Shown here: positions 1 to 6,091 of the stretch, in pieces
How positions within the stretch are numbered: position 1 is the first letter of the stretch
How the letters are laid out: the number at the start of each line of letters is the position of its first letter
DNA from: a bacterium
GTDB taxonomy: Bacteria; JAHJDO01
Direction: 5' to 3'
Assembly (NCBI GenBank): GCA_030631525.1
Contig: DAOVKY010000048.1
Span: forward strand, 1 to 6,244
DNA length: 6,244 nucleotides
Translations under genes and position numbers: made by a program
Notes under the pieces: generated by a model
Told to the model about the DNA's origin: nothing
Seen by the model: only the letters and a program-made list of their open reading frames with translations
The model's database searches: none

Positions 1-1
1 G

Positions 2-391
2 AAACAAGAATTTGCTTATCTAAAGAAAGGGAAACAATCTTTTCCTGTAATAGATGTAGAGTTAAAGGGCAGGAACAGGTCTTTAATTGTTAAAGCCCTA
101 GTTGATTCAGGAGCATCGTTTTCTATCTTTCGACCAGAAATAGCCGATTATTTAGGAATAAAGATTGAGAAAGGAAAGTTAATTTATTTGGAAGGCATTG
201 GAGGAAGAATCCTTGGATATATGCATAATTTGCCATTGAGATTGGGAGACAAGATCTTTACTTGCAAAATTGTCTTTTCTCATGAGTTCACTGTTTCTTT
301 TAATCTTTTAGGACGTGATAATTTCTTTCTTCCATTTATAATCAGTTTTAATGAGAAAGATCAGAAAGTCACGGTGTGTATTCCGAATTAG
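2..391 (+). CDS. Retropepsin-like aspartic protease, 5' partial
   Basis: The frame is open from the left edge to a TAG at 389-391 and gives 129 visible residues; no convincing start lies inside, so the true start is upstream of the window. Visible residues 32-39 read ALVDSGAS, the D-S/T-G-A catalytic motif of the pepsin/retropepsin fold, with the likely catalytic Asp at visible residue 35. Near the C-terminus, NLLGRDNFF matches the hydrophobic-hydrophobic-G-R-D segment that follows the flap in single-domain retropepsin-like proteins. Such proteins act as homodimers, each giving one Asp. Bacterial members of about 130 residues are common and mostly uncharacterised, so probably only a few residues are missing. 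There is no signal peptide or membrane segment in the visible part, and the substrate is unknown. A TTG-initiated shorter version (from 188) would lose the catalytic motif and is unlikely. Confidence 0.8.
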   Translation, partial: KQEFAYLKKGKQSFPVIDVELKGRNRSLIVKALVDSGASFSIFRPEIADYLGIKIEKGKLIYLEGIGGRILGYMHNLPLRLGDKIFTCKIVFSHEFTVSFNLLGRDNFFLPFIISFNEKDQKVTVCIPN

Positions 392-447
392 TTCATGCTT
401 CTCGTTTTTCCTTTATGGTTTGAGGATGGTAGAAAGCACTCTCGCCT

Positions 448-478
448 TGTCATTCCTGCAGATTTTTAGCAGGAATCT
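448..478. repeat. Palindromic dispersed repeat, copy 1
   Basis: This 31-base unit begins TGTCATTCCTGC and is repeated without a mismatch at 5381-5411 in the same orientation. It contains an 8-bp hairpin, ATTCCTGC (452-459) with GCAGGAAT (469-476), around a 9-base loop. The flanks differ between the copies, so the repeat edges are sharp. It has the look of the REP/dRS3-like intergenic palindromes seen in many bacterial genomes. There is no T-run after the stem, so it is not an obvious terminator. Confidence 0.85.
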
Positions 479-482
479 ATGT

Positions 483-507
483 AGGGGACAAAGCTCGCCT
501 GTCCCTT
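483..507. repeat. Palindrome, GGGACA/TGTCCC hairpin
   Basis: AGGGGACA (483-490) pairs with TGTCCCTT (500-507), including one G-T pair, around a 9-base loop. The segment starts TGTAGGGG, like the palindrome at 6092-6116, suggesting one repeat family with different arms. The following bases (CTGTTTTCTCTG) are moderately T-rich on the plus strand, so the hairpin might help end transcription from the protease gene, but this is weak. Together with copy 1 of the 31-base repeat it fills most of the gap 392-556, which holds no gene. Confidence 0.55.
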
Positions 508-556
508 TCTGTTTTCTCTGAAAGTAAAAGTTGATCAAGAAAAATGGAATGTGTCC

Positions 557-2272
557 CTATTTATCAAATGTAGTTTGAGAAAGCAAAGAAAAATCTTTAA
601 TTTTAAACTTCGTGTCTTGTGTGCCTATCTTTACAGCATCAATTCTTAGAAACTCAGCGTCTGCCAGCCATTCTTTATCAATTTTGGGCAGAGGTCCGCT
701 TCTATCATTTATATATGTAAAATCAAATAATTTTGCTACACTTTCGAGACGCGCCCGATCATAAAGTGTCGTCATACCATCATATAAATTACTTCCAGCC
801 TCTGCCAAGAACGCCTCATTGTGTTTTTTATTCACTATTAAATAAACATGATTGTAACCCGAATAACGATCTTGTTCAAAGTCGTATCGCGATTTCTTTT
901 TAACATTCCTGTCAAATAACAAATTTGTTTTCTTCTCAATAATAATTACTGATATTCCATTTGGTCTTTCAAGGATGTCATATATTGTTATTTGCTCTGA
1001 ACCAAATAAATCTCTTGCGCCTTGCTTTAAAGGCACTTGTGAGCTGATTTTATATTTATAAATGTCAAAGTAAGCATGAGCTGAATAAGTGCCTACTTTA
1101 TTTTTGTATTGGCTAAAATCTAATTCTTCTAAACTAAATATTTCTTCATAAAAAAGACTTTCCTTAAAAGGATTTAGTAATTGAATGTCTCCCAAAACAG
1201 TTTGCAAAGGAGATACAAATTTTTCATTGGAAAATGCCTCTTTTGTACTTATTGAAACATGTTTTGATTTAAGGATTGTCCCGTCAGGATATTTCATCTG
1301 CGCATTCTTCAATCTCCTCAAAATTGCGAATTGCCCTGTAGGCAGCCCTCTAATTGTTTGTTCAGTCTTTATAGACTTTTCCCTAGCGTCTTTTTTACTA
1401 AGACGAAGCTCATCAGATACAATGACATGTTTAGTGTTAAAACATACAGATAAAGATTTCGGTATACTCACTGCGCTTTTAGCAATGGGAACCTGTTTTA
1501 AAAAATCCCAATTCCATACTCTCGCAAAACACATCATAACCAACCAAGCAACAACAAAGCATTTTATTGTTCTTGCAGTACGTCTTGTTAAAAACTGATG
1601 AACAACAAGAACAGAACCAATTAAAATAATATATACATCTTTTGCAACTTTACACGATGCTTCCAAGGAAGGATTTATACAGAAGTTAGAGTTATATAGA
1701 AACTTTGCAAAAGCAGGGAAGAATATCATAAGCACAGAATGAATAATTCCAATAACTGCAAATACAGCGAAAATGATAATTCCAACCAGAGCATATCGGC
1801 TAAATTTTGGCGTTAAAACAGCTAAGATTAAAAAGGGAATAATAAAAGCTAATTTTTCTATCAGTATTTCCGGGACTGCAAGCAATATGTGATAAAATGT
1901 TACGCTGTTTGCCGCTAAAACAAATATCTCGGCAATAAAAGGTAAGGCAATCAATAATATCAATATCCAATACGCTTTTGTGATTAACAGTCCCTTTTTA
2001 GAAATTGGGCGGGTAAACCAAAATGCTGTTGTTCCGACTAATGAATCATCATGGATAAGCAAAGGAACTACAACAATAATCATCAAACCTTGCAAAAAAC
2101 TAAGCAGTTTTGTAAACAAAGGTAAATACATTTGAAACTTTAGAAATTCTGCAGCCAAATTAATACCACCTATGCTTAAAGCTGATTGAGCAAGGATAAG
2201 TAAAAGCCAAATAAAAAGCGCTGTTTTGATACGAATAATATCTTTTTTAAACAAATATGATATAAAATTCAT
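557..2272 (-). CDS. ABC-2 type permease with large C-terminal soluble domain
   Basis: This 571-residue membrane protein is the probable permease partner of the ATPase encoded just upstream. Hydrophobic segments lie near residues 13-35, 50-73, 97-121, 138-153, 160-186, 212-228 and 236-252. The cytoplasmic loop after segment two reads DDSLVGTTAFWFTRPISKKG, typical of ABC-2 permeases (the F-W-x-T-R-P-I-S type). Residues about 258-571, more than half the protein, are soluble, rich in charged residues and apparent beta strands, and match no domain I recognise. With seven segments and an inside N-terminus the domain would lie outside the cytoplasmic membrane; with six it would be inside. Start: ATG at 2272 with AGGAG 8 bases upstream (2281-2285), overlapping the TAG stop of the ATPase gene, so translation is probably coupled. 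The substrate is unknown; an export or envelope-stress role is inferred from the YtrA/YtrB-like neighbours. No clear terminator follows. Confidence 0.8.
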   Translation of the reverse strand: MNFISYLFKKDIIRIKTALFIWLLLILAQSALSIGGINLAAEFLKFQMYLPLFTKLLSFLQGLMIIVVVPLLIHDDSLVGTTAFWFTRPISKKGLLITKAYWILILLIALPFIAEIFVLAANSVTFYHILLAVPEILIEKLAFIIPFLILAVLTPKFSRYALVGIIIFAVFAVIGIIHSVLMIFFPAFAKFLYNSNFCINPSLEASCKVAKDVYIILIGSVLVVHQFLTRRTARTIKCFVVAWLVMMCFARVWNWDFLKQVPIAKSAVSIPKSLSVCFNTKHVIVSDELRLSKKDAREKSIKTEQTIRGLPTGQFAILRRLKNAQMKYPDGTILKSKHVSISTKEAFSNEKFVSPLQTVLGDIQLLNPFKESLFYEEIFSLEELDFSQYKNKVGTYSAHAYFDIYKYKISSQVPLKQGARDLFGSEQITIYDILERPNGISVIIIEKKTNLLFDRNVKKKSRYDFEQDRYSGYNHVYLIVNKKHNEAFLAEAGSNLYDGMTTLYDRARLESVAKLFDFTYINDRSGPLPKIDKEWLADAEFLRIDAVKIGTQDTKFKIKDFSLLSQTTFDK

Positions 2273-2283
2273 GATCCTATCTC

Positions 2284-3192
2284 CTATAGTTCTAAAAGTT
2301 TAAACTTTTTGGCAAATACAATAAATATCTCACGTAAAGACATTCCCGATACTTCCACATTGGAACAATTGGGAAAAATTTCATGAATCTTATCTTCACT
2401 CTTTCCCTTTACATATTGACTATCCACAAAATGAATGGCTCTATCTTGCTGTTTTGGTAAAAACCATTCTTTAGAAAATTTTGATTTAACATCCGCTGTT
2501 TCTCTTGTAGTCAGCTCAACCCGTCTGAATCTATTTTGTAATACCTCTGTTTTCTCAACAATCTTTAGCAATCCTTTGTCAATAATGCCTACCCAATCAG
2601 CTAATCTTTCAACTTCGTCAATATCGTGCGAAGATATGAATATCGTCCAATTCTTATTTTCAGTAATGTCCAGCACTCCGGAAATAAATTCATCACGAAC
2701 TAATGGATCCAGACCACTAAAAGGTTCATCAAATATTAATAAATTAGGCCTATAGGCTAACGACGAGACTAAGGCTGCTTTCATTTTCATCCCGCGCGAA
2801 ATATTTTTTATTTTTTGTTTTAAAGGCAGGCTAAATTGTTCTGCTAAAGCATTGCAGAATTTATCATCCCATGTTAAATACATTTTTTTACAATAATTCA
2901 AAAATTGATTTACTGTCATCCACTCCGGCATTTCTTGATTCTCAGATACATATCCAATCTGAGCGAATTCTTTTGGTCCAAGTTTCCTGGAATCAACTCC
3001 CAATACAGTAGATGAACCTTGTGTGGGTTTTATAATATTCATTAGAGTTTTGATTGTCGTTGTTTTGCCTGCTCCATTTGGGCCCAGAAAGGCGAAAATA
3101 GCACCTGTTGGAACTGTTAAATTTAAATTTTTAATAGCTGTATTTTTACCAAATCTTTTTGTTAGATTTTTTGTTTCAATAGCATTATTCAT
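2284..3192 (-). CDS. ABC transporter ATP-binding protein (YtrB/BcrA-like)
   Basis: This 302-residue ATPase powers the permease encoded 11 bases downstream. Motifs in order: Walker A GPNGAGKT (37-44); Q-loop region IGYVSEN with Glu84 where many ABC proteins have Gln; signature ISRGMKM (131-137) in place of LSGGQ; Walker B LLIFDE (151-156) with Asp155 and catalytic Glu156; D-loop SGLDP (159-163); switch His189 in SSHD. The S/R-G-M-K signature and Glu in the Q-loop are usual for ATPases that pair with ABC-2 permeases behind YtrA-type regulators, so they do not suggest inactivity. About 80 residues (220-302) after the nucleotide-binding core form a C-terminal extension common in BcrA-like proteins. 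The ATG at 3192 lies 2 bases after the regulator stop, and its ribosome site GGAAGGA sits inside the end of the regulator gene, indicating coupling. Confidence 0.93.
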   Translation of the reverse strand: MNNAIETKNLTKRFGKNTAIKNLNLTVPTGAIFAFLGPNGAGKTTTIKTLMNIIKPTQGSSTVLGVDSRKLGPKEFAQIGYVSENQEMPEWMTVNQFLNYCKKMYLTWDDKFCNALAEQFSLPLKQKIKNISRGMKMKAALVSSLAYRPNLLIFDEPFSGLDPLVRDEFISGVLDITENKNWTIFISSHDIDEVERLADWVGIIDKGLLKIVEKTEVLQNRFRRVELTTRETADVKSKFSKEWFLPKQQDRAIHFVDSQYVKGKSEDKIHEIFPNCSNVEVSGMSLREIFIVFAKKFKLLEL

Positions 3193-3194
3193 TT

Positions 3195-3581
3195 TTATCC
3201 TTCCTTATTGTCTAATTTCCAACCACGATTAATCGCATCCACAACTTCTTCTTTTTTAATGGATAATCGCTTGGATTCAACTACCAATTTCTCTACCTCA
3301 TCATTAAGAATTTTATCACGTTGAGCTTTAGTTGCTGCGCCTAATTCAGAAATAATACTCCCAATGCCAGGTTTTATTTCTAATAGCCTCTCCCTGACTA
3401 AATGAGATACTGCTTTTTGAGCAGTGTTAGGATTTATTCGTAATTCCTTACTAACTTCCCTGACTGACGGAAATCTATCTCCTGCCTTCAACTGTTCTGT
3501 CACAATAGCCTTTTTCACAGCATATATTACCTGTTCATAGATTGGAACACCAGACTGAAATTTTATTGTAAAATTTATCAT
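3195..3581 (-). CDS. GntR-family transcriptional regulator, YtrA subfamily
   Basis: This 128-residue regulator is the first gene of the ABC operon. Residues 11-78 form the GntR winged helix: GVPIYEQ at 11-17, then AGDRFPSVREVSKEL and INPNTAQKAVSHL (recognition helix region), with the wing at IKPGIGSIIS. The C-terminal part (about 85-122) is a short helical tail rather than a FadR- or HutC-type ligand domain, which places it in the YtrA subfamily; the length fits that subfamily. Known YtrA proteins repress the operon they head, encoding an ABC exporter, and respond to cell-wall-active antibiotics in Bacillus; applying that here is inference. The start ATG (3579-3581) has no clear Shine-Dalgarno sequence, but the N-terminus fits the family. 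An imperfect dyad over the promoter (3636-3662) is a plausible self-binding site. Confidence 0.93.
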   Translation of the reverse strand: MINFTIKFQSGVPIYEQVIYAVKKAIVTEQLKAGDRFPSVREVSKELRINPNTAQKAVSHLVRERLLEIKPGIGSIISELGAATKAQRDKILNDEVEKLVVESKRLSIKKEEVVDAINRGWKLDNKEG

Positions 3582-3635
3582 ATCTAAAAACCGTTGCTTG
3601 TTAAGTACCTAATCAGAGAGCTTAAATTCCCACCT

Positions 3636-3662
3636 AGCTGTACTATATCACATAATACACCT
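3636..3662. promoter_or_regulatory. Candidate operator for the GntR regulator
   Basis: AGCTGTACTAT (3636-3646) and ATAATACACCT (3652-3662) are inverted repeats matching at 9 of 11 positions around a 5-base centre. The dyad covers the whole -10 box and the -10/-35 spacer of the operon promoter, so a bound GntR dimer would block RNA polymerase. Dyads over the promoter are the usual arrangement for autoregulated YtrA-type operons. Binding by this protein is inferred, not shown. Confidence 0.5.
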
Positions 3663-3669
3663 GTGTCAA
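3642..3669 (-). promoter_or_regulatory. Sigma-70-type promoter of the regulator-ABC operon
   Basis: On the minus strand a perfect -35 TTGACA (3664-3669) and a -10 TATAGT (3642-3647) are separated by 16 bases. Transcription should start near 3635, leaving about 55 bases of leader before the regulator ATG. The candidate operator overlaps it. Confidence 0.65.
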
Positions 3670-3694
3670 GTATTTATTGAAAATGGACTTTAAC

Positions 3695-3726
3695 ATCCCC
3701 CTGAATCCCCCTTCAAAGGGGGAATT
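3695..3726. repeat. CCCCC/GGGGG palindromic repeat
   Basis: Two tandem ATCCCCCT units (3695-3702 and 3705-3712) are followed by AGGGGGA (3717-3723). The second unit pairs with it as a 7-bp hairpin (3706-3712 with 3717-3723) around a TCAA loop. This resembles a widespread C-rich/G-rich intergenic repeat of Gram-negative bacteria. It sits between the two divergent promoters and has only TTTT after it, so a weak terminator or insulator role is possible but unproven. Confidence 0.6.
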
Positions 3727-3763
3727 TTGATGCGTGATTAGGGATACTTCTGGAAAAATACGA

Positions 3764-3792
3764 ATGACTATTTAATGAAAATAGTGTATATT
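3764..3792 (+). promoter_or_regulatory. Possible promoter of the tolC-family gene
   Basis: ATGACT (3764-3769, four of six to TTGACA) and TATATT (3787-3792, five of six to TATAAT) are 17 bases apart. They would start transcription near 3800, about 30 bases before the ATG. The call is moderate, since AT-rich DNA gives such matches by chance. Confidence 0.4.
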
Positions 3793-3828
3793 ACGAATTA
3801 GAAAGACTAATGCGGAGGTTATTCCGAG

Positions 3829-5304
3829 ATGCAAAATAAGACTATTCTTATAACAATACTAGTTTTTCTACTATTACAAATTTCGTATGCGGAAAAAATT
3901 GCTGATAATACATCTTCTATGAAACAAATTTCTATTGCCGATGTTACCAGACTAGCGCTTGAAAATTCGCTGGATATCCAGATTGCAAGGATTGATGCAT
4001 ACAAAGAAAGAACATCTCTTGGAAAAGCAAAATCAATCTTTGATACATTCGTGAATTCAGGCGCAAGCTATGAGGATGACAAAAAAAAGACTGCAACAAC
4101 CCTATCCAGGACAAAAACCACTACAAATGAATATTCGCTTGGCGTTGAGAAAAAACTTCCGACAGGATCACGCCTTAAAATAGACACAGAACATTCATTA
4201 GTTGATGCCAATTCCTCTTCTTCTGCGATAAACAACTACAATGAATCAAGCATTAAATTTTCTCTCAATCAATCATTAGGAAAAAACTTTTTTGGTTTAA
4301 CTGACAGGTCTGAGATTAAGATAACAAAAATTAATATAGATAATGCGGGATATTCTTCTCTGGACGAAATTGAGAATGCTCTTTATAAAGCCCAAACAGC
4401 TTACTGGAATATTGTTCTTAAAGAAAAAGAACTTAATATAAAATCAGATATGCTCAAAAAAGCTGAAAAGCTATATTCCATATACAAAGAAAGTTATGAA
4501 AGAGGAACTGTTGAAAAGACAGACTTGTTCGCAGTTGAAGCCAATATGCGCGCAAGGAAAAACGGAGTACTTGTGGCTCATCTCGAGAAAGAAATCGCAA
4601 AAAACAACCTGTTATTCCTGCTGAACGAAGAAGATACACACATTCATCTGCAACCTGTTGACCCGCTGGCAACCACTCTGCACTGCGTTGATGTATATGA
4701 AATACTGAAAGAAGCAATTTCGCATCGCAGGGACTATAAGATCATAAAGAACAAGATAGAATCGCAAAACATAGATATAAAAATAAAAAAGAATGCTTTA
4801 TGGCCTGAAATTGATCTGGAAGCCAGTTTTCTGAAGAATGGACTGGCTTCAAACTATCAGGACTCATGGAATCAAACGTCTGATGAAAACAACTATGAAT
4901 TTTTTACAGGGATTACCTTCAGAATACCTTTTAGAAACCGCTCAGCAAAGGCAGATCTTGAAAAGGCAAGGCTAAACAGGGAACAGCTTCTTCTTTTCCT
5001 TAAACGAACCGAACGGCTTATATTAAAAGAGATATACAACAAAGTGAAAGAAGTAAACAGTCTGAAGAATCGGATTGAGCTGCTTACTTCAATTAGCAAA
5101 TTGCAGGAAAACAAATTAAAAGAAGAAATGAAGCACTTCAGCTATGGACGTTCAAGTTCGGATATTATTATTCGTCATGAAGAGGATATTTTACAAGCCC
5201 GCTTGAATCTAGCATCATCACTATTCAAATACAGGGTCAGCCTTATTGACCTGGATCTAGCAAAAAATACACTGCTTGATAAACATTGGAAAGGCGCGTT
5301 ATGA
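3829..5304 (+). CDS. TolC-family outer-membrane efflux protein
   Basis: This 491-residue protein has a signal peptide: MQNK, a hydrophobic core at residues 5-18 and likely cleavage after SYA (residue 21); there is no lipobox cysteine. Two TolC-type (OEP) repeats follow, about 33-265 and 285-485. Each has long amphipathic helices (ISIADVTRLALENSLDI at 35-51; the coiled stretch 175-265; 375-480) and strand pairs for the beta barrel (EYSLGVEKKLPTGSRLKID, 101-119; ESSIKFSLNQSL, 139-150; PEIDLEASF, 326-334; EFFTGITFRIPF, 357-368). The family forms trimeric channels through the outer membrane and periplasm for RND, MFS or ABC exporters. GGAGG at 3814-3818, 10 bases before the ATG, supports the start. 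No adaptor or pump gene is adjacent, so its partner is unknown; it is divergent from the regulator-ABC operon. A small open frame overlaps its stop as ATGA. Confidence 0.93.
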   Translation: MQNKTILITILVFLLLQISYAEKIADNTSSMKQISIADVTRLALENSLDIQIARIDAYKERTSLGKAKSIFDTFVNSGASYEDDKKKTATTLSRTKTTTNEYSLGVEKKLPTGSRLKIDTEHSLVDANSSSSAINNYNESSIKFSLNQSLGKNFFGLTDRSEIKITKINIDNAGYSSLDEIENALYKAQTAYWNIVLKEKELNIKSDMLKKAEKLYSIYKESYERGTVEKTDLFAVEANMRARKNGVLVAHLEKEIAKNNLLFLLNEEDTHIHLQPVDPLATTLHCVDVYEILKEAISHRRDYKIIKNKIESQNIDIKIKKNALWPEIDLEASFLKNGLASNYQDSWNQTSDENNYEFFTGITFRIPFRNRSAKADLEKARLNREQLLLFLKRTERLILKEIYNKVKEVNSLKNRIELLTSISKLQENKLKEEMKHFSYGRSSSDIIIRHEEDILQARLNLASSLFKYRVSLIDLDLAKNTLLDKHWKGAL

Positions 5305-5402
5305 AACTAAGCCCAATTGTCTCCTTGTCTGTCATTGCGAAGAGTCCCGAACGCTTTCGGGACGATGTGGCAATCTCGTCTGTCATTCCTGCAGATTTTT
5401 AG
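5301..5402 (+). other. Possible truncated gene start overlapping tolC-family stop
   Basis: An ATG overlaps the TGA stop of the preceding gene as ATGA, the classic coupling arrangement. Its 33-codon frame begins MKLSPIVSL, a Lys-then-hydrophobic start as in a signal peptide or membrane anchor, then from about codon 11 runs into two intergenic repeats and stops at a TAG within the second. In many efflux operons an adaptor (HlyD/AcrA-type) gene follows tolC at this kind of junction, so this could be the stump of a lost gene. Ten codons are too few to identify anything, and chance is a real alternative. Confidence 0.25.
5330..5376. repeat. Long palindromic repeat, TGTCATTGCGA type
   Basis: An inner 8-bp hairpin, GTCCCGAA (5344-5351) with TTCGGGAC (5356-5363) and loop CGCT, lies inside an outer pair, ATTGC (5334-5338) with GCAAT (5370-5374). 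The head TGTCATT is shared with the 31-base repeat that begins 4 bases after this element, and the TGTCATTGCGAA head recurs at 6135. No T-run follows, so a terminator for the tolC-family gene is uncertain, although the hairpin lies 40 bases after its stop. Confidence 0.75.
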
Positions 5403-5411
5403 CAGGAATCT
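5381..5411. repeat. Palindromic dispersed repeat, copy 2
   Basis: This is a perfect 31-base copy of the unit at 448-478, with the same hairpin (ATTCCTGC/GCAGGAAT), same orientation and different flanks. It sits directly behind the TGTCATTGCGA-type palindrome and 19 bases from the antitoxin stop. Confidence 0.85.
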
Positions 5412-5430
5412 GTGCTTTAAGATATTCAAT

Positions 5431-5685
5431 TCAATATCCAGCAACATACTTATGAATTACGCTTGAAACTAATGTTTGATACGGAATGCCTTCTCCTACA
5501 GCGATTCTTTGAACTTCTTCTAAATCACGCGATGATATTCTGATATTCAAACGCTTATCTTTTCTTAACATAGCTCTAGCATATTCCATGTGTTCCTCTT
5601 TTATGGAATTAAGTTTTTTTACTGATTTCCATTCTCCTTTTTCGTATGATTTTAATATTTCTTTTTCCTCTTTATCCAATTTCAT
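5431..5685 (-). CDS. CopG/BrnA-like ribbon-helix-helix antitoxin
   Basis: This 84-residue antitoxin is paired with the toxin gene that overlaps its start by 14 bases. The C-terminal half is a ribbon-helix-helix DNA-binding fold: strand KRLNIRIS (44-51), helix SRDLEEVQRIAVG (52-64), turn EGIPYQT (65-71) and helix to residue 82. The acidic, helical N-terminal third (LDKEEKEILKSYEKGEW) is the part that usually wraps the toxin. It matches the CopG-type antitoxin family (Pfam CopG_antitoxin) in length and wording. The start is placed at ATG 5683-5685, since AGGAG lies 9 bases upstream; a TTG at 5692-5694 would extend it by three residues but abuts the AGGAG and cannot use it. It probably neutralises the toxin and represses the shared promoter as a complex, by family analogy. 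Confidence 0.87.
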   Translation of the reverse strand: MKLDKEEKEILKSYEKGEWKSVKKLNSIKEEHMEYARAMLRKDKRLNIRISSRDLEEVQRIAVGEGIPYQTLVSSVIHKYVAGY

Positions 5686-5965
5686 CTTTATCAACTCCTT
5701 TTAAGTATTTTTGTGTTGCTTTTCTACTTGGGATAATAGTTCTAAAGAACATCTCCTCTTCGTTTTGAACATATGGGACAATGTAAGCATAATGTTTTAT
5801 TTCAAGTACTAATATTCTTTGATTCTTATATTTCATCTTATTAGGATGATCCAAATCGTCTAAAACATGGCCTTTTTCTATGTAAAATACAATATCCTCA
5901 AAAGATATACCCCTTTCTTCTTTTAGCTTTTTACTTTTCTCGTCATTCCAATTATAGCGCTTCAC
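5672..5965 (-). CDS. BrnT-like type II toxin
   Basis: This 97-residue toxin is first in a toxin-then-antitoxin pair, the order used by brnTA. It starts YNWNDEKSKKLKEERGISFEDI, like the F-x-W-D-x-x-K...G-I-S-F-E-D opening of BrnT-family proteins. The middle part is strand-rich (NQRILVLEIKHYAYIVPYV), and it ends RTIIPSRKATQKYL, equivalent to the I-S-A-R-x-A...Y tail of BrnT. BrnT is a ribosome-independent RNase with a RelE-like fold, so mRNA cleavage and growth arrest are the likely activities; this branch is divergent and its catalytic residues cannot be assigned with certainty. The start is GTG (5963-5965): an in-frame TAA lies one codon upstream (5969-5971), no other start fits, and there is no Shine-Dalgarno sequence. 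The promoter is immediately upstream. Confidence 0.82.
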   Translation of the reverse strand: MKRYNWNDEKSKKLKEERGISFEDIVFYIEKGHVLDDLDHPNKMKYKNQRILVLEIKHYAYIVPYVQNEEEMFFRTIIPSRKATQKYLKGVDKDEIG

Positions 5966-5971
5966 ATCTTA

Positions 5972-6000
5972 TATATAGTACAATGTGTGCATAATGTCAA
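5972..6000 (-). promoter_or_regulatory. Strong promoter of the toxin-antitoxin operon
   Basis: On the minus strand TTGACA (5995-6000) and TATATA (5972-5977) are exactly 17 bases apart. The toxin GTG begins only 7 bases after the -10 box, so the transcript should start at or within a few bases of the start codon, giving a leaderless or near-leaderless message. A loose dyad, ACATTATGC/ACACATTGT (6 of 9 positions), lies over the spacer and could be the antitoxin operator, but it is weak. Confidence 0.7.
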
Positions 6001-6053
6001 TACATTTAATTCCTCCAGACAGCTGAAGCAGTTTGTTGTTCTTTCTCCTGCAA

Positions 6054-6073
6054 CCGCCTGCTTTAGCTGGCGG
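6054..6073. repeat. GC-rich palindrome CCGCC/GGCGG
   Basis: CCGCC (6054-6058) pairs with GGCGG (6069-6073), with an inner GC/GC pair beyond a T-T mismatch and a TTTA loop. The base composition is clearly richer in G and C than the surrounding DNA. It is one of three palindromic elements in the gene-free stretch 5966-6159. Confidence 0.55.
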
Positions 6074-6091
6074 GTATCTGTCGGAAATATT

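Noticed and set aside
1185..1598. 137-codon open frame on the plus strand inside the permease gene
   Set aside because: It is wholly antisense to a well-supported 571-residue gene, its sequence shows no domain, and the permease membrane and motif pattern clearly explains the region.
2435..2755. 106-codon plus-strand open frame opposite the ATPase gene
   Set aside because: It lies opposite the Walker B, D-loop and switch-His region of a clear ABC ATPase; its residues make no protein-like sense.
2710..2805. Degenerate ABC signature (ISRGM) and Glu in the Q-loop as signs of an inactive ATPase
   Set aside because: Walker A, Walker B Glu, D-loop and switch His are all intact, and these substitutions are usual in ATPases paired with YtrA-type regulators.
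4454..4717. 87-codon open frame on the minus strand inside the tolC-family gene
   Set aside because: It is antisense to strongly recognisable TolC helices and has no ribosome site or recognisable motif.
5344..5363. Rho-independent terminator of the tolC-family gene
   Set aside because: The stem is strong, but no T-run follows on either strand; it is better explained as the core of a dispersed palindromic repeat.
448..5411. CRISPR array from the repeated 31-base unit
   Set aside because: There are only two copies, almost 5 kb apart, with no regular spacers and no cas genes.
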